Below are positions 22,141 to 30,838 of a stretch of 30,873 bases of DNA, piece after piece (the first letter of the stretch is position 1; every line of letters starts with the position of its first letter). The translations under genes were made by a program, and so were the position numbers. The stretch comes from an uncultured Clostridium sp. Lineage in GTDB: Bacteria; Bacillota; Clostridia; Lachnospirales; Lachnospiraceae. The notes under the pieces are model-generated. The model searched no databases. It saw only the letters and a list, made by a program, of their open reading frames with translations, and had not been told where the DNA came from. Where the stretch lies: NCBI GenBank assembly GCA_900544905.1, contig UQXF01000029.1:1-30873 (forward strand). The letters are read 5' to 3'.

Positions 22141-23304
22141 ATGATAGTAGAACCAAAGGTAAAAGGCTTTATCTGTACCACAGCGCATCCGGTGGGCTGT
22201 GAAAGGAATGTATTAAAACAGATTGATTATGTAAAAAGAAATGGAGCCATTGACGGTGCAAAGAAAGTACTGGTTATCGGGGCATCCACCGGCTATGGCC
22301 TGGCTTCCAGGATTACAGCGGCATTTGGTATGGGCGCTGCTACCATTGGTGTGTTGTTTGATAAAGAGGCAACGGGTAAAAGAACAGCAACTCCCGGCTT
22401 GTATAATACAAAAGCCTTTGATGCAGCTGCCAGAAAGGAAGGCCTGTACACAAAATCCATCAATGGAGACGCTTTTTCAGTAGAGATTAAGGAACAGGTA
22501 ATTGCCGCAATCAAAGAGGATTTAGGCAAGGTGGATATGGTGGTATATTCCCTGGCAGCTCCGCGGAGAACAACTGCGGATGGAGTGACCTATGTGTCCA
22601 GCCTGAAGACAACGGGAGAGCCATTTACTCAGAAAAACTGGAATTTAAGAGATAATACGGTTTCCGAGGCAACCATTTCCTCTGCAACAGAGGAAGAGAC
22701 AGAGGCAACTGTTAAAGTAATGGGCGGTGAGGACTGGATGGACTGGATAGATGCACTGGTAAAAGCCGATGCCATTGAGGAAAATGCCATCACCGTTGCC
22801 TATTCTTATATTGGGCCAAAGCTTACATATCCGATTTATCATGAGGGAACCATAGGTATGGCAAAGAAGCATTTGTCCGAGAGCGCAGATGCCATTACCA
22901 GGAAGCAGAAGGCGTTGGGAATCCGGGCATATGTTTCCGTTAATAAGGCACTGGTGACTCAGGCGAGTTCCGCCATTCCTGTTGTACCGCTTTATCTTTC
23001 TGTACTGTACAGGGTTATGAAAGAAAAGGGTATTCATGAGGGATGTATTGAACAGATGTACCGCTTGTGGGGTGAAAAGATTTTTGGTGCAGATGGCATC
23101 GTGGTGGAAGCAGATGGCATGCTGCATGTGGACGATTGGGAAATGCGGGAGGATGTCCAGAAGGAAGTCATGGATATCTGGCAGCAGATTAATAGTGAAA
23201 ATCTGTTAGAGCTGGCGGATACCGAGGGCTATTGGACTGATTTCTACCAGATGTTTGGCTTTAAAATGGATGGTGTTGACTACTCGGCAGATGTGGAGGT
23301 CTGA
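22141..23304 (+). CDS. fabV: Enoyl-[ACP]/trans-2-enoyl-CoA reductase, FabV/Ter family
   Basis: This 387-residue NAD(P)H-dependent reductase of the FabV/Ter type reduces enoyl-ACP in fatty-acid synthesis, or crotonyl-CoA in butyrate-type metabolism. Marks are the N-terminal VKGFICTTAHPVGCERNV, the extended Rossmann glycine motif VIGASTGYGLASR at about 45-57, VYSLAAPRR at about 135-143, and the catalytic Y-X8-K pair Y233 and K242 in IYHEGTIGMAK. Start is ATG with GGAGG 7-8 bases upstream. A consensus promoter and a hairpin leader precede it. It converges with a TetR regulator whose stop is 5 bases away. FabV versus Ter cannot be separated by eye. Confidence 0.93.
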   Translation: MIVEPKVKGFICTTAHPVGCERNVLKQIDYVKRNGAIDGAKKVLVIGASTGYGLASRITAAFGMGAATIGVLFDKEATGKRTATPGLYNTKAFDAAARKEGLYTKSINGDAFSVEIKEQVIAAIKEDLGKVDMVVYSLAAPRRTTADGVTYVSSLKTTGEPFTQKNWNLRDNTVSEATISSATEEETEATVKVMGGEDWMDWIDALVKADAIEENAITVAYSYIGPKLTYPIYHEGTIGMAKKHLSESADAITRKQKALGIRAYVSVNKALVTQASSAIPVVPLYLSVLYRVMKEKGIHEGCIEQMYRLWGEKIFGADGIVVEADGMLHVDDWEMREDVQKEVMDIWQQINSENLLELADTEGYWTDFYQMFGFKMDGVDYSADVEV

Positions 23305-23309
23305 GGGTC

Positions 23310-23981
23310 TCAGTTATATTTAATTTCAATTGTAAAACCGCTTTTTACATGGAAGGACAGAAGGTCAGCCACTTCAAATGCAGCCTGAATCAGTTCGTCG
23401 GTTTTTTTGGCGGAATATCCGGCATAGCTCATAAGCATATGGATGTGCGTGCCGGCAATCCGGTCGGCTGTTACCCCATTTTCGGACAGACATAGCATCC
23501 GGATTAATTCTTTTTTTATGCCGATATTCATCTGTGCCAGAATATCCAGTTCCGTGTCGCTAAATCGTGCAAAGCGGCTGCCGAGATTAAGCAGCAGCTC
23601 TTTTTCACTGTCCCTTGTGAAAACCGGAGTGGTTTCGTCAGATAACAGTTGGAAAACAAACCGGGAAAATCTGGTATTGGTTTCCAGCAGACGGTAATAG
23701 GTAACAATATGCAGGATGGTTGTAAAATCAGGAGTAAACTGGCTGATATCCAATATGCCGTCAATTGCATTTTTGAATTCTTCCACAACTTTGCAGTAGA
23801 CCTCCTGTCCTAAAACCTGTTTGTTTTGAAAGTGGTATGGTATCAGCGCCCGGTTTACCTTAGCGGCGCTGCTGATATCAGCATAAGTGGTTTCTGTAAA
23901 TCCTTTTTTATAAAAAAGCTTTTTGCTTTCCTTGAAAATCTTTCTCTTTGTCTGTTCTCCGGTAAGATAGGTATTGGACAT
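23310..23981 (-). CDS. TetR/AcrR family transcriptional regulator
   Basis: This 223-residue repressor-type protein has an N-terminal helix-turn-helix at about 10-58 (KRKIFKESKKLFYKKGFTET, TYADISSAAKVNRALIPYHF) and a variable helical ligand-binding domain. The regulated genes are not shown directly. Candidates are itself and the divergent radical SAM gene at 24106, since a palindrome lies over the shared promoter region. The adjacent convergent fabV suggests a lipid link, but that is inference. Start is ATG with AAAGGAG 7 bases upstream. Confidence 0.92.
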   Translation of the reverse strand: MSNTYLTGEQTKRKIFKESKKLFYKKGFTETTYADISSAAKVNRALIPYHFQNKQVLGQEVYCKVVEEFKNAIDGILDISQFTPDFTTILHIVTYYRLLETNTRFSRFVFQLLSDETTPVFTRDSEKELLLNLGSRFARFSDTELDILAQMNIGIKKELIRMLCLSENGVTADRIAGTHIHMLMSYAGYSAKKTDELIQAAFEVADLLSFHVKSGFTIEIKYN

Positions 23982-24012
23982 GGCAATTTCTCCTTTGTGT
24001 TTACTGGCTTAA

Positions 24013-24043
24013 ATTATAATAGATTTGGAACCTGCTTGCAAGC
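24013..24043 (-). promoter_or_regulatory. TetR gene promoter with overlapping palindrome GCTTGCAAGC
   Basis: On the minus strand, TTGCAA (24041-24036) and TATAAT (24018-24013) are 17 bases apart. The perfect 10-bp palindrome GCTTGCAAGC (24034-24043) covers the -35, fitting autorepression. A TATAAT at 24074-24079 on the plus strand may serve the divergent gene. Confidence 0.6.
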
Positions 24044-24105
24044 GGATATGATATGTAGTAAAATCTTTACAATTATAATGCTTTGGCTGTAAATGGGGAA
24101 CGGGA

Positions 24106-25017
24106 ATGGAATATTATTCGTTAAACAGATATCTGAAGGACACTTTTGGAGAAAAGGTGTATAAAATTGCAATTGATGGTGGCTTCACCTGTCCCAACAG
24201 GGATGGAACTCTGGACACAAGGGGCTGCATTTTCTGTTCGGGCGCAGGCTCTGGAGAGTTTGCCGGAAAACGGACGGATTCTGTTACAAGCCAGATAGAA
24301 AAGGGAAAGGAACGTTTAAGGGGTAAGATAAAAAACGGAAAATATATTGCATATTTTCAGGCATTTACCAATACATACGCTCCGGTACCCAGGCTCAGGG
24401 AGGTCTTTGAGGAAGCCATACAGCATCCGGATATTGTGGCATTGTCCATTGCAACAAGACCGGACTGCCTTCCGGAGGAGGTGGTTTTGCTGCTGCAGGA
24501 GCTGAATCGGAAAAAGCCGGTATGGGTGGAGCTTGGTCTCCAGACCATTCATGAAAAATCAGCCGAGTATATCAGAAGGGGATATAGGCTGCCGGTCTAT
24601 GATGAGGCGGTAAAGAAGCTGAAAAAAATCGGAGTACAGGTGATTGTACATGTGATATTAGGACTTCCGGGAGAGTCGGAAGAGGATATGAAGGCGACGG
24701 TTTCCTATGTAGGGAAAAGCGGTGCGGATGGCATAAAATTACAGCTTTTGCATGTGATAAGAGGAACGGATTTAGAGAAGGATTACCGCATGGGTAAATT
24801 TAATACACTGGAAATGGATGCATATGTGAGGCTGGTGGCAGACTGTATTGCACTTCTTCCGAAAAATATGGTGATACACCGTATGACCGGGGATGGGGAC
24901 AAGAAAACCTTGACTGCACCGGAATGGAGCCGGGATAAGAAACGGGTGTTGAATGCGCTGAACGAAGCCATTAGACAAAAGGACAATGTAGTTAATTCTG
25001 TGAACACGGTAATGTGA
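24106..25017 (+). CDS. TIGR01212-type radical SAM protein (YhcC-like)
   Basis: This 303-residue radical SAM protein of uncertain reaction has cluster cysteines C29, C41 and C44 in FTCPNRDGTLDTRGCIFCSG. The C-X11-C-X2-C spacing is characteristic of this subfamily rather than the classical CxxxCxxC. Further marks are YFQAFTNTYAP, SIATRPDCLP, VELGLQTIHEKSAEYIRRGY and HVILGLPGESEEDM, as in the Elp3/MiaB-like group. Start is ATG after a GGGGAACGGGA ribosome site. It is transcribed divergently from the TetR gene and followed after 43 bases by a kinase gene that has its own -10-like site. Confidence 0.9.
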   Translation: MEYYSLNRYLKDTFGEKVYKIAIDGGFTCPNRDGTLDTRGCIFCSGAGSGEFAGKRTDSVTSQIEKGKERLRGKIKNGKYIAYFQAFTNTYAPVPRLREVFEEAIQHPDIVALSIATRPDCLPEEVVLLLQELNRKKPVWVELGLQTIHEKSAEYIRRGYRLPVYDEAVKKLKKIGVQVIVHVILGLPGESEEDMKATVSYVGKSGADGIKLQLLHVIRGTDLEKDYRMGKFNTLEMDAYVRLVADCIALLPKNMVIHRMTGDGDKKTLTAPEWSRDKKRVLNALNEAIRQKDNVVNSVNTVM

Positions 25018-25025
25018 AGTTGTGA

Positions 25026-25031
25026 TATAAT
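25026..25031 (+). promoter_or_regulatory. Extended -10 (TGATATAAT) before the first kinase gene
   Basis: TATAAT with TG one base upstream lies 30 bases before the ATG at 25061. No convincing -35 is present. Confidence 0.4.
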
Positions 25032-25060
25032 ATATCAGAGAAATAAAAGGAGAGGATTCC

Positions 25061-27082
25061 ATGAGTGACATTGACTTTATGACTAAGCAACAGACAGGTA
25101 ATCTGGAAATCCTGCATTCCCTGACTGCCGATTATGTAGGAATTTTCCGTGCTGATTTTGAGACAGACCAGTGTGAAATCTATAAAGCAGTAGACAGGCT
25201 GCAGGATAAGACAGCAGGGAATATACAATTTGAAGAGGGATATCAGAGTGCCATAGAAAAGTACATTTCCCTATATGTAGAGGAGAAAGACCAGAAATAT
25301 GTCCGGGATATGACGGAAAAAAGCTATGTGCTTAATATGCTTCAGACAAAGGAAAAATACTATGTCCGGTATCGTGTGAAAAAGAATCCCCAGCAGGTGG
25401 AAAACTTTGAAATTTTCTTTGCCCGTCCGGTGCAGGTGTCTGAGAATCAAATCGTAATTTTTGGATTCCGCAATGTGGATTCCATTGTGCAGAAGGAGGA
25501 AAGCTACAGGCAGGAGACACTACGGGACATAGAAGAAGTGCTTGCAGGTTCAAGAACCGGTATCTGGACGATTGAACTGGAAGACGGATGCGAGCCCAGG
25601 ATGTATGGTGATAAGACTATGCAGATTCTGTTGGGAACCAATGGGGAAGAGACACCGGAAAACTGCTACAGGCTGTGGTTTGAAAATATTGAACCGGAAT
25701 ATGTTGGCATTGTCCAGGAGACGGTCCAGGAGATAATCAAGACCGGGCGCTCGGAGGTCACTTATCCATGGAATCATCCCACCATGGGCAAAATTTATGT
25801 GCGGTGCGGTGGTCTTATCGGTAAATTTGAAAAATCCGGTGTCCGGATAAAAGGGTATCATCAGGATATTACAGAGACGGTTGTTACAAAACAGAAGCAG
25901 GACCAGGTGATTCTGGAGGCTTTGGTAGAGGCAAAAAGGGCAAATCGGGCAAAGAGTGAATTTCTTTCCCACATGTCCCATGATATCCGTACTCCGATAA
26001 ACGGAATTCTGGGAATGCTCACAATTGCAGATAAAAATCAGGATGATATGGAAAAACAGAGGGAATGCAGGGAAAAAATCCGGGTGTCAGCAGAGCATTT
26101 GCTATCCCTCATCAATGATGTTCTTGATATCAGCAAGCTGGAAAGCGGCGCATTTTCTTTTGCAGAGGAAGCTTTTGACATCTGTGAGGTGCTGGATAAT
26201 TGTATCAGTATTCTGCGTCCTCAGGCAGAGGAACAGGGGATGCATTTAGAGGAAAGAAAAATTAATTTGTGCCATACCAGTCTGGTGGGAAGCCCGCTTC
26301 ATATCAGACAGATTCTCATCAATATAATTGGCAATGCAATCAAATATAACCAGCCAATGGGAAGTATATTTGTATCCACGGAAGAAGTATCTTCCGAAGA
26401 AGGCTTTGCCAGATATCAGTTTATTGTCAGAGATACCGGAATTGGAATGAGTGAGGATTTTCTGAAGTACATTTTTGAACCATTTACACAGGAAAGTGAT
26501 GATGCGAGAACGAGCTTTAAGGGTGCGGGTCTTGGAATGTCGATTACCAAGAAGCTGGTAGACCAGATGGGCGGAACCATTGAAGTGGAGAGCAGGCTTG
26601 AAGAGGGAAGTACATTTAAGGTTACACTGCCAATTAAAATAAATGAAGAACAGGGGCAACAGACGACAGAACAGGAAGAGGATATACCGGTTAATATTTC
26701 AGGCATGAAGGTTCTCCTGGTGGAGGATAACGCCATAAATTGTGAGATTGTGCAGTATATGCTGGAGGATGCGGGAGCCGTAGTGGTAATAGCAGAAAAT
26801 GGAAAGGTGGCTGTGGATACATTTACGGCAGCGGAGTACGGTGCATTTGACTGTATTCTTATGGATGTTATGATGCCGGTTATGAACGGTCTGGAGGCAA
26901 CCCGTGCCATTCGTAATCTGGACAGACCGGATGCAGAAAGTGTGCCGATTATTGGTCTGTCAGCAAATGCATTTGAAGAGGATGTTGTAAAAGCAAGGGA
27001 AGCCGGAATGAATGAGCATCTGACAAAGCCAGTGGATATGGAAAAGATGTTTAAGGTTATGTGGCAGCTGAGAAAGAAATAG
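25061..27082 (+). CDS. Soluble hybrid histidine kinase with PAS-like sensor and receiver
   Basis: This 673-residue sensor kinase has no membrane helix or signal peptide. Two PAS/GAF-like segments (about 15-140 and 152-275) precede HisKA with H307 in FLSHMSHDIRTPINGI. HATPase_c follows at about 410-525: N box N425 in NIIGNAIKY, G1 DTGIGM 458-463 and GAGLGMSI. A C-terminal receiver spans about 548-673, with phospho-acceptor D602 in ILMDVMMPVMNG and the T/S and K switch residues in IIGLSANAF and LTKP. No HPt or DNA-binding output is fused or adjacent, so the downstream partner is off the window. Start is ATG with AAAGGAGAGG upstream. A second hybrid kinase follows 53 bases later. Confidence 0.92.
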   Translation: MSDIDFMTKQQTGNLEILHSLTADYVGIFRADFETDQCEIYKAVDRLQDKTAGNIQFEEGYQSAIEKYISLYVEEKDQKYVRDMTEKSYVLNMLQTKEKYYVRYRVKKNPQQVENFEIFFARPVQVSENQIVIFGFRNVDSIVQKEESYRQETLRDIEEVLAGSRTGIWTIELEDGCEPRMYGDKTMQILLGTNGEETPENCYRLWFENIEPEYVGIVQETVQEIIKTGRSEVTYPWNHPTMGKIYVRCGGLIGKFEKSGVRIKGYHQDITETVVTKQKQDQVILEALVEAKRANRAKSEFLSHMSHDIRTPINGILGMLTIADKNQDDMEKQRECREKIRVSAEHLLSLINDVLDISKLESGAFSFAEEAFDICEVLDNCISILRPQAEEQGMHLEERKINLCHTSLVGSPLHIRQILINIIGNAIKYNQPMGSIFVSTEEVSSEEGFARYQFIVRDTGIGMSEDFLKYIFEPFTQESDDARTSFKGAGLGMSITKKLVDQMGGTIEVESRLEEGSTFKVTLPIKINEEQGQQTTEQEEDIPVNISGMKVLLVEDNAINCEIVQYMLEDAGAVVVIAENGKVAVDTFTAAEYGAFDCILMDVMMPVMNGLEATRAIRNLDRPDAESVPIIGLSANAFEEDVVKAREAGMNEHLTKPVDMEKMFKVMWQLRKK

Positions 27083-27135
27083 AGATGGTGTTGATAGTAA
27101 TGAGTGTTGAAAATGTGTGTAAGGGGGGATGAAAT

Positions 27136-29253
27136 ATGCTGCAGGTTATCCGCAGGCATGCAATTATATTTTTCTGTATATGTATAGCTGCACTTTTGGG
27201 AGGCTCCTGCTTTTGGTATTATCGTCAGATTAATGAAAATATCTATCGGTCAACGATTGACAATATACAGGAGCTGGCGGAGCATGATTTGAATGCAATA
27301 AAGACAAATGTGGAAAGGAACTGGAACCAGCTGGAGGCAATTCACAACAGAATGCTGTATTATGATTATTCCAGTGTTGGTGAGATGCAGGAAAGACTGC
27401 ATGTGGAGCAGAATACCAGTAATATTGAAAAGCTGTATTATGTGTCTGAGGACGGAAAACTATATTCCGGTGATTACATCATTTCAGAGGATTCCAATCT
27501 GATATCCGAATTTGAAAAAGAGGAAGACCGGTTTGTTATCCGATATGATGATGTAAATACCGACATTCCGGAACTTCAGAGAGAATATCTGCTGTACGGG
27601 ATTCGGGTGGAACCTTGGGAAGTGGAAGGAATCGTGTTCACCGGTATAATCAGCAAAATATCAATTGACAGTATGCAGGATGAGCTGATTATTCAATCCT
27701 ATGACGGACAGGGCTTAAGCAGTGTTGTGGATGCAGATGGATATTATATTATTAATGTAAACAGGGCGCTAAGCTTTCAGGAACGGCAGAATTTCTATTC
27801 TGACTTTGACCAGAAACGGTTTTTAACAGAGGACGAGGATATAAAGGGAATTGAACAGGGTCTGAAGAATGGAGAAATTTATACAACGATATATTGCGAC
27901 GAAGAGGGCAACGAAAAGGTCATGACCTTCCAGAAAATAGGACAGATGGATTGGTATTTTATTATGGAGATTTCCCAGGATGTATTTAGAGAACAGACCA
28001 GCAGTATCATGTATTTGTCTTTGATAGCCGGTATTCTTGTGGTGGTTGCGCTGGTATTCTCTCTGGGAATGTGGTACATGATGATGCGGAAATCTCTTCA
28101 TGCAAAAACCCAGCTTGAGGCAAGAAATGAATTTCTGTCCAACATGAGCCATGAAATCAGAACACCGCTTAACGGACTCATTGGTCTGAATCATCTCATG
28201 GTTCAAAATATAGATGACAAGGAAAAGCTTCGGGGATATCTGCAAAAGGCATCCCATGCGGCACAGTATCTGCTGGCTCTGGTAAACGATATTCTGGATA
28301 TGTCAAAGCTGCAGGCTGGGAAGGTAGAGCTGCACATAGCTCCGGCGAATCTGGAAATGATTCTTGACAATGTGATTTCCATGCAACGGGAAAACATAGA
28401 AGGGAGAGGACTGGAGCTGCGTGTGGAATCGGATATAGCAGAACCGTGGATAGAATGTGATGAAGTGAGAATTAAGCAGGTGCTGATGAATCTGCTGAGC
28501 AATGCAGCAAAATTTACTCCCCGGGCCGGAACGGTTACGGTGAGAATGCGTCAGGAAGGGTGGGAGGAGGCCGATGGAAAACAGATTATAAAGAACTGCT
28601 TTGAAGTTGAGGATACCGGTTGTGGTATGAGTGAAGAATTTCAGAAGCATATTTTTGAAGCTTTTACGCAGGAAAGAGAGCATAACGCAGAAAGCCAGAA
28701 GGGAACAGGTTTGGGCATGTCCATCAGCTATCTGTTGATGAAGGCGATGGATGGAAGTCTTTCTGTGGAGAGCAGGCTGGGAGAAGGAAGTATTTTTTAT
28801 GTTTCTTTTCCGGCTGTGGTGGCACAGGAGCAGGAACATATGCCGGCTGACCAGGATGTGGATGCAGCTGCCCTTGATTTGGACAATCTGAATATTCTGA
28901 TAGCAGAGGATAATGAAATTAACGCAGAAATTTTAACGGAAATACTGAAGGAGCATAATATTACATCGGAGGTAGCAAGGAACGGCAAGGAAGCTGTCGA
29001 AAAATTCGCTGCCTCGGCTCCCGGAACCTATCCGATTATTCTGATGGATATCCAGATGCCGGAAATGGACGGATATGAGGCTGCAAAGGCGATTCGTAAC
29101 CTGAAGCGTACCGATGCCGGTACAGTGAGGATTTTGGCATGTACAGCAAATACATTCCAGGAGGATATTGACAGAGTGATGGAAAGCGGTATGAATGGTT
29201 TTATTGGAAAGCCTATCAATATTGAGGAGCTGTTTTTAAAATTGAGTGAGTAG
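27136..29253 (+). CDS. Membrane hybrid histidine kinase with extracellular sensor and receiver
   Basis: This 705-residue sensor kinase has helix 1 at about 8-27, an extracellular sensor of about 260 residues (28-290; Cache-like in size and in the WYFIMEISQD ending, not proven), and helix 2 at about 291-316. HisKA follows with H339 in FLSNMSHEIRTPLNGL, then HATPase_c with LLSNAAKFTP, EDTGCGMSEEF and GTGLGMSIS, and a receiver at about 584-705 with D638 in ILMDIQMPEMDGYEA. The G1 box reads DTGCGM. Start is ATG with GGGGGG 9 bases upstream. Its stop lies just before the lipoprotein start, so kinase and binding protein are almost certainly co-translated and may work together. Confidence 0.93.
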   Translation: MLQVIRRHAIIFFCICIAALLGGSCFWYYRQINENIYRSTIDNIQELAEHDLNAIKTNVERNWNQLEAIHNRMLYYDYSSVGEMQERLHVEQNTSNIEKLYYVSEDGKLYSGDYIISEDSNLISEFEKEEDRFVIRYDDVNTDIPELQREYLLYGIRVEPWEVEGIVFTGIISKISIDSMQDELIIQSYDGQGLSSVVDADGYYIINVNRALSFQERQNFYSDFDQKRFLTEDEDIKGIEQGLKNGEIYTTIYCDEEGNEKVMTFQKIGQMDWYFIMEISQDVFREQTSSIMYLSLIAGILVVVALVFSLGMWYMMMRKSLHAKTQLEARNEFLSNMSHEIRTPLNGLIGLNHLMVQNIDDKEKLRGYLQKASHAAQYLLALVNDILDMSKLQAGKVELHIAPANLEMILDNVISMQRENIEGRGLELRVESDIAEPWIECDEVRIKQVLMNLLSNAAKFTPRAGTVTVRMRQEGWEEADGKQIIKNCFEVEDTGCGMSEEFQKHIFEAFTQEREHNAESQKGTGLGMSISYLLMKAMDGSLSVESRLGEGSIFYVSFPAVVAQEQEHMPADQDVDAAALDLDNLNILIAEDNEINAEILTEILKEHNITSEVARNGKEAVEKFAASAPGTYPIILMDIQMPEMDGYEAAKAIRNLKRTDAGTVRILACTANTFQEDIDRVMESGMNGFIGKPINIEELFLKLSE

Positions 29254-29263
29254 GAGGATGCAA

Positions 29264-30562
29264 ATGAAAAAAAGATATTTGGGAGTTATGGTGATACTGG
29301 GTTTGGGGCTGCTATTGTCTGGCTGCGCAAAGAAAGAGGAGGTCAGTATTACGGTTAAGGTTCCGGTACTGACTATGGACACTGTGGTGGATTCGGATAT
29401 AAGGAGTGCAGATGAGTTCCTGGAAAAGGCAGCGGAGGCATTTGAGGCGGAGAATGAAGGAGCAACGGTGCGTGTCATGACCTTTGAACAGACAAAGGAG
29501 GATGAGGCAGTTACCGGCTGCTTCGATACAGATGAGGCGGCTGATGTGCTGTACGAGGGATATTTTAATATGGCAACTTATATTTATTCAGGCAGAATGG
29601 TTCCTCTGGATGATATGATATCCGATGGGATGCGGAATGATATTGACAGCAGTATGTGGGAGATGAGCCAGGCAGAGGGAAGAACCTACATGATACCGTT
29701 TTTGAGCCTGCAAAATACCTATATATACAATAAGGAGCTGTTCCGGGAAGCAGGATTGGAAAAATATCTGACAGAGGAGGATGTCATCCAGAACTGGACC
29801 CTTGAAGAGTGGGAGGAGATTCTGGCTGCATTGAAGGAAAAACTGCCGGAGAACATCTACACCCTGCCTATGTATGCGGTAAACAATCAGGGAGATACCC
29901 ACACGATGACTTTGATTCGCAGTATGGGCAGCAGCTTTTTTGATGAAGACGGGAAATTCCACCTTAATACGGAGGAGGGAATTGCCGGACTTCAGTGGAT
30001 TAAGGATAATGCGGAAAAAGGATATTATCCGCCGTACTGCGAGGATTTGGAGATATCCGATACAGTAGAGCTGTTTTTTAATGAACAGATAGCTTTTATG
30101 ATTGGCAACAGTGCAAACAGCAGTGGAGTTCCCTTTGATTGCGGTGTGGTAAATTTCCCGGGCGGGGAAAACGGATATGCCACCGCTTTTGTCACAGGCT
30201 TTTCTGTATTTGATAATGGAGATGAAAAAAAGCTGGAGTTGGCAAAAGAATTTGTGAAATATATTTGTGATACAGATACCTGGAGAGATTATTCTGCCGG
30301 AGCGATTCCGGCAAGCCAGAAAACTGCGGATAAATACAAGGAGCAGATTCATATGCTGGAGGAATATTATCAGAATAATGCAAATGTTGTGGATTTTACG
30401 GCAAATAATCCCAACTGGAGAGGAGTAAGGGAAACCTTCTATCCCCATATACAGAAGCTGCTGCGGGGAGACGAAACAGCGGCAGAGGCTGCAGCAGGGC
30501 TTGATGAGGATTGTAATGCAGCCATTGAGGAAGGTTACCGTACGGGACGTCTGCATGAGTAA
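29264..30562 (+). CDS. Extracellular solute-binding lipoprotein, ABC family 1 type
   Basis: This 432-residue secreted lipoprotein has a signal peptide 1-20 (MKKRYLGVMVILGLGLLLSG) with lipobox LSGC and acylated C21. The mature part has two-lobe solute-binding features (DEFLEKAAEAFEAENEGATV; EAADVLYEGYFNMATYIYSG; IPFLSLQNTYIYNKELFREAG; PENIYTLPMYAVNNQGDTH) like family 1 sugar-binding proteins. The start is ATG 29264 with AGGAGG 6 bases upstream. The frame is also open from GTG 29246 within the kinase gene, but that start overlaps the ribosome site. No permease or ATPase gene follows before the terminator at 30686. The protein could feed a permease elsewhere or act as the extracellular ligand sensor of the kinase encoded just upstream. 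Confidence 0.9.
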   Translation: MKKRYLGVMVILGLGLLLSGCAKKEEVSITVKVPVLTMDTVVDSDIRSADEFLEKAAEAFEAENEGATVRVMTFEQTKEDEAVTGCFDTDEAADVLYEGYFNMATYIYSGRMVPLDDMISDGMRNDIDSSMWEMSQAEGRTYMIPFLSLQNTYIYNKELFREAGLEKYLTEEDVIQNWTLEEWEEILAALKEKLPENIYTLPMYAVNNQGDTHTMTLIRSMGSSFFDEDGKFHLNTEEGIAGLQWIKDNAEKGYYPPYCEDLEISDTVELFFNEQIAFMIGNSANSSGVPFDCGVVNFPGGENGYATAFVTGFSVFDNGDEKKLELAKEFVKYICDTDTWRDYSAGAIPASQKTADKYKEQIHMLEEYYQNNANVVDFTANNPNWRGVRETFYPHIQKLLRGDETAAEAAAGLDEDCNAAIEEGYRTGRLHE

Positions 30563-30577
30563 AGAGAGGAGCTGAAA

Positions 30578-30652
30578 GTGTTCCGGATGTTTCCTGAAGA
30601 TGCAGTTTGGACTGCCGAAAGCTGTCTGGTTTCAAGTCTAAGTAATAAGTAG
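30578..30652 (+). CDS. Possible 24-codon small ORF
   Basis: GTG at 30578 with GAGAGGAG 6 bases upstream encodes MFRMFPEDAVWTAESCLVSS plus four residues. It lies between the lipoprotein stop and the terminator. No homology is recognised. It may be a degraded remnant or chance. Confidence 0.2.
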   Translation: MFRMFPEDAVWTAESCLVSSLSNK

Positions 30653-30685
30653 CAAATCATTTTAATGATAGGAAGAACAAAATGG

Positions 30686-30710
30686 CGCTCTGCTTTGGCA
30701 GGGCGTTTTT
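30686..30710 (+). terminator. Terminator of the kinase-lipoprotein unit
   Basis: CGCTCTGC (30686-30693) and GCAGGGCG (30698-30705) form an 8-bp stem with a TTTG loop and TTTTT. It lies 124 bases after the lipoprotein stop and closes the operon. Confidence 0.88.
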
Positions 30711-30767
30711 GGGCGTGCAGAAAAAGCGAATTGTATAGAAATTAGAATAGGAATTTAGGGGCTTGTA

Positions 30768-30776
30768 TGATATAAT
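30768..30776 (+). promoter_or_regulatory. Extended -10 promoter (TGATATAAT) reading off the contig
   Basis: TG-A-TATAAT lies in an AT-rich stretch with no good -35. It probably serves a gene beyond the contig end. Nothing else is seen in 30711-30838. Confidence 0.4.
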
Positions 30777-30838
30777 TAGAGTAATAAATCGGAATTTGTT
30801 ATTTGTATGAAATAGTAGAAAACATTAAAACTATAATT

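Noticed and set aside
30192..30635. Minus-strand ORFs over the lipoprotein 3' end
   Set aside because: Antisense shadows of a well-supported gene.
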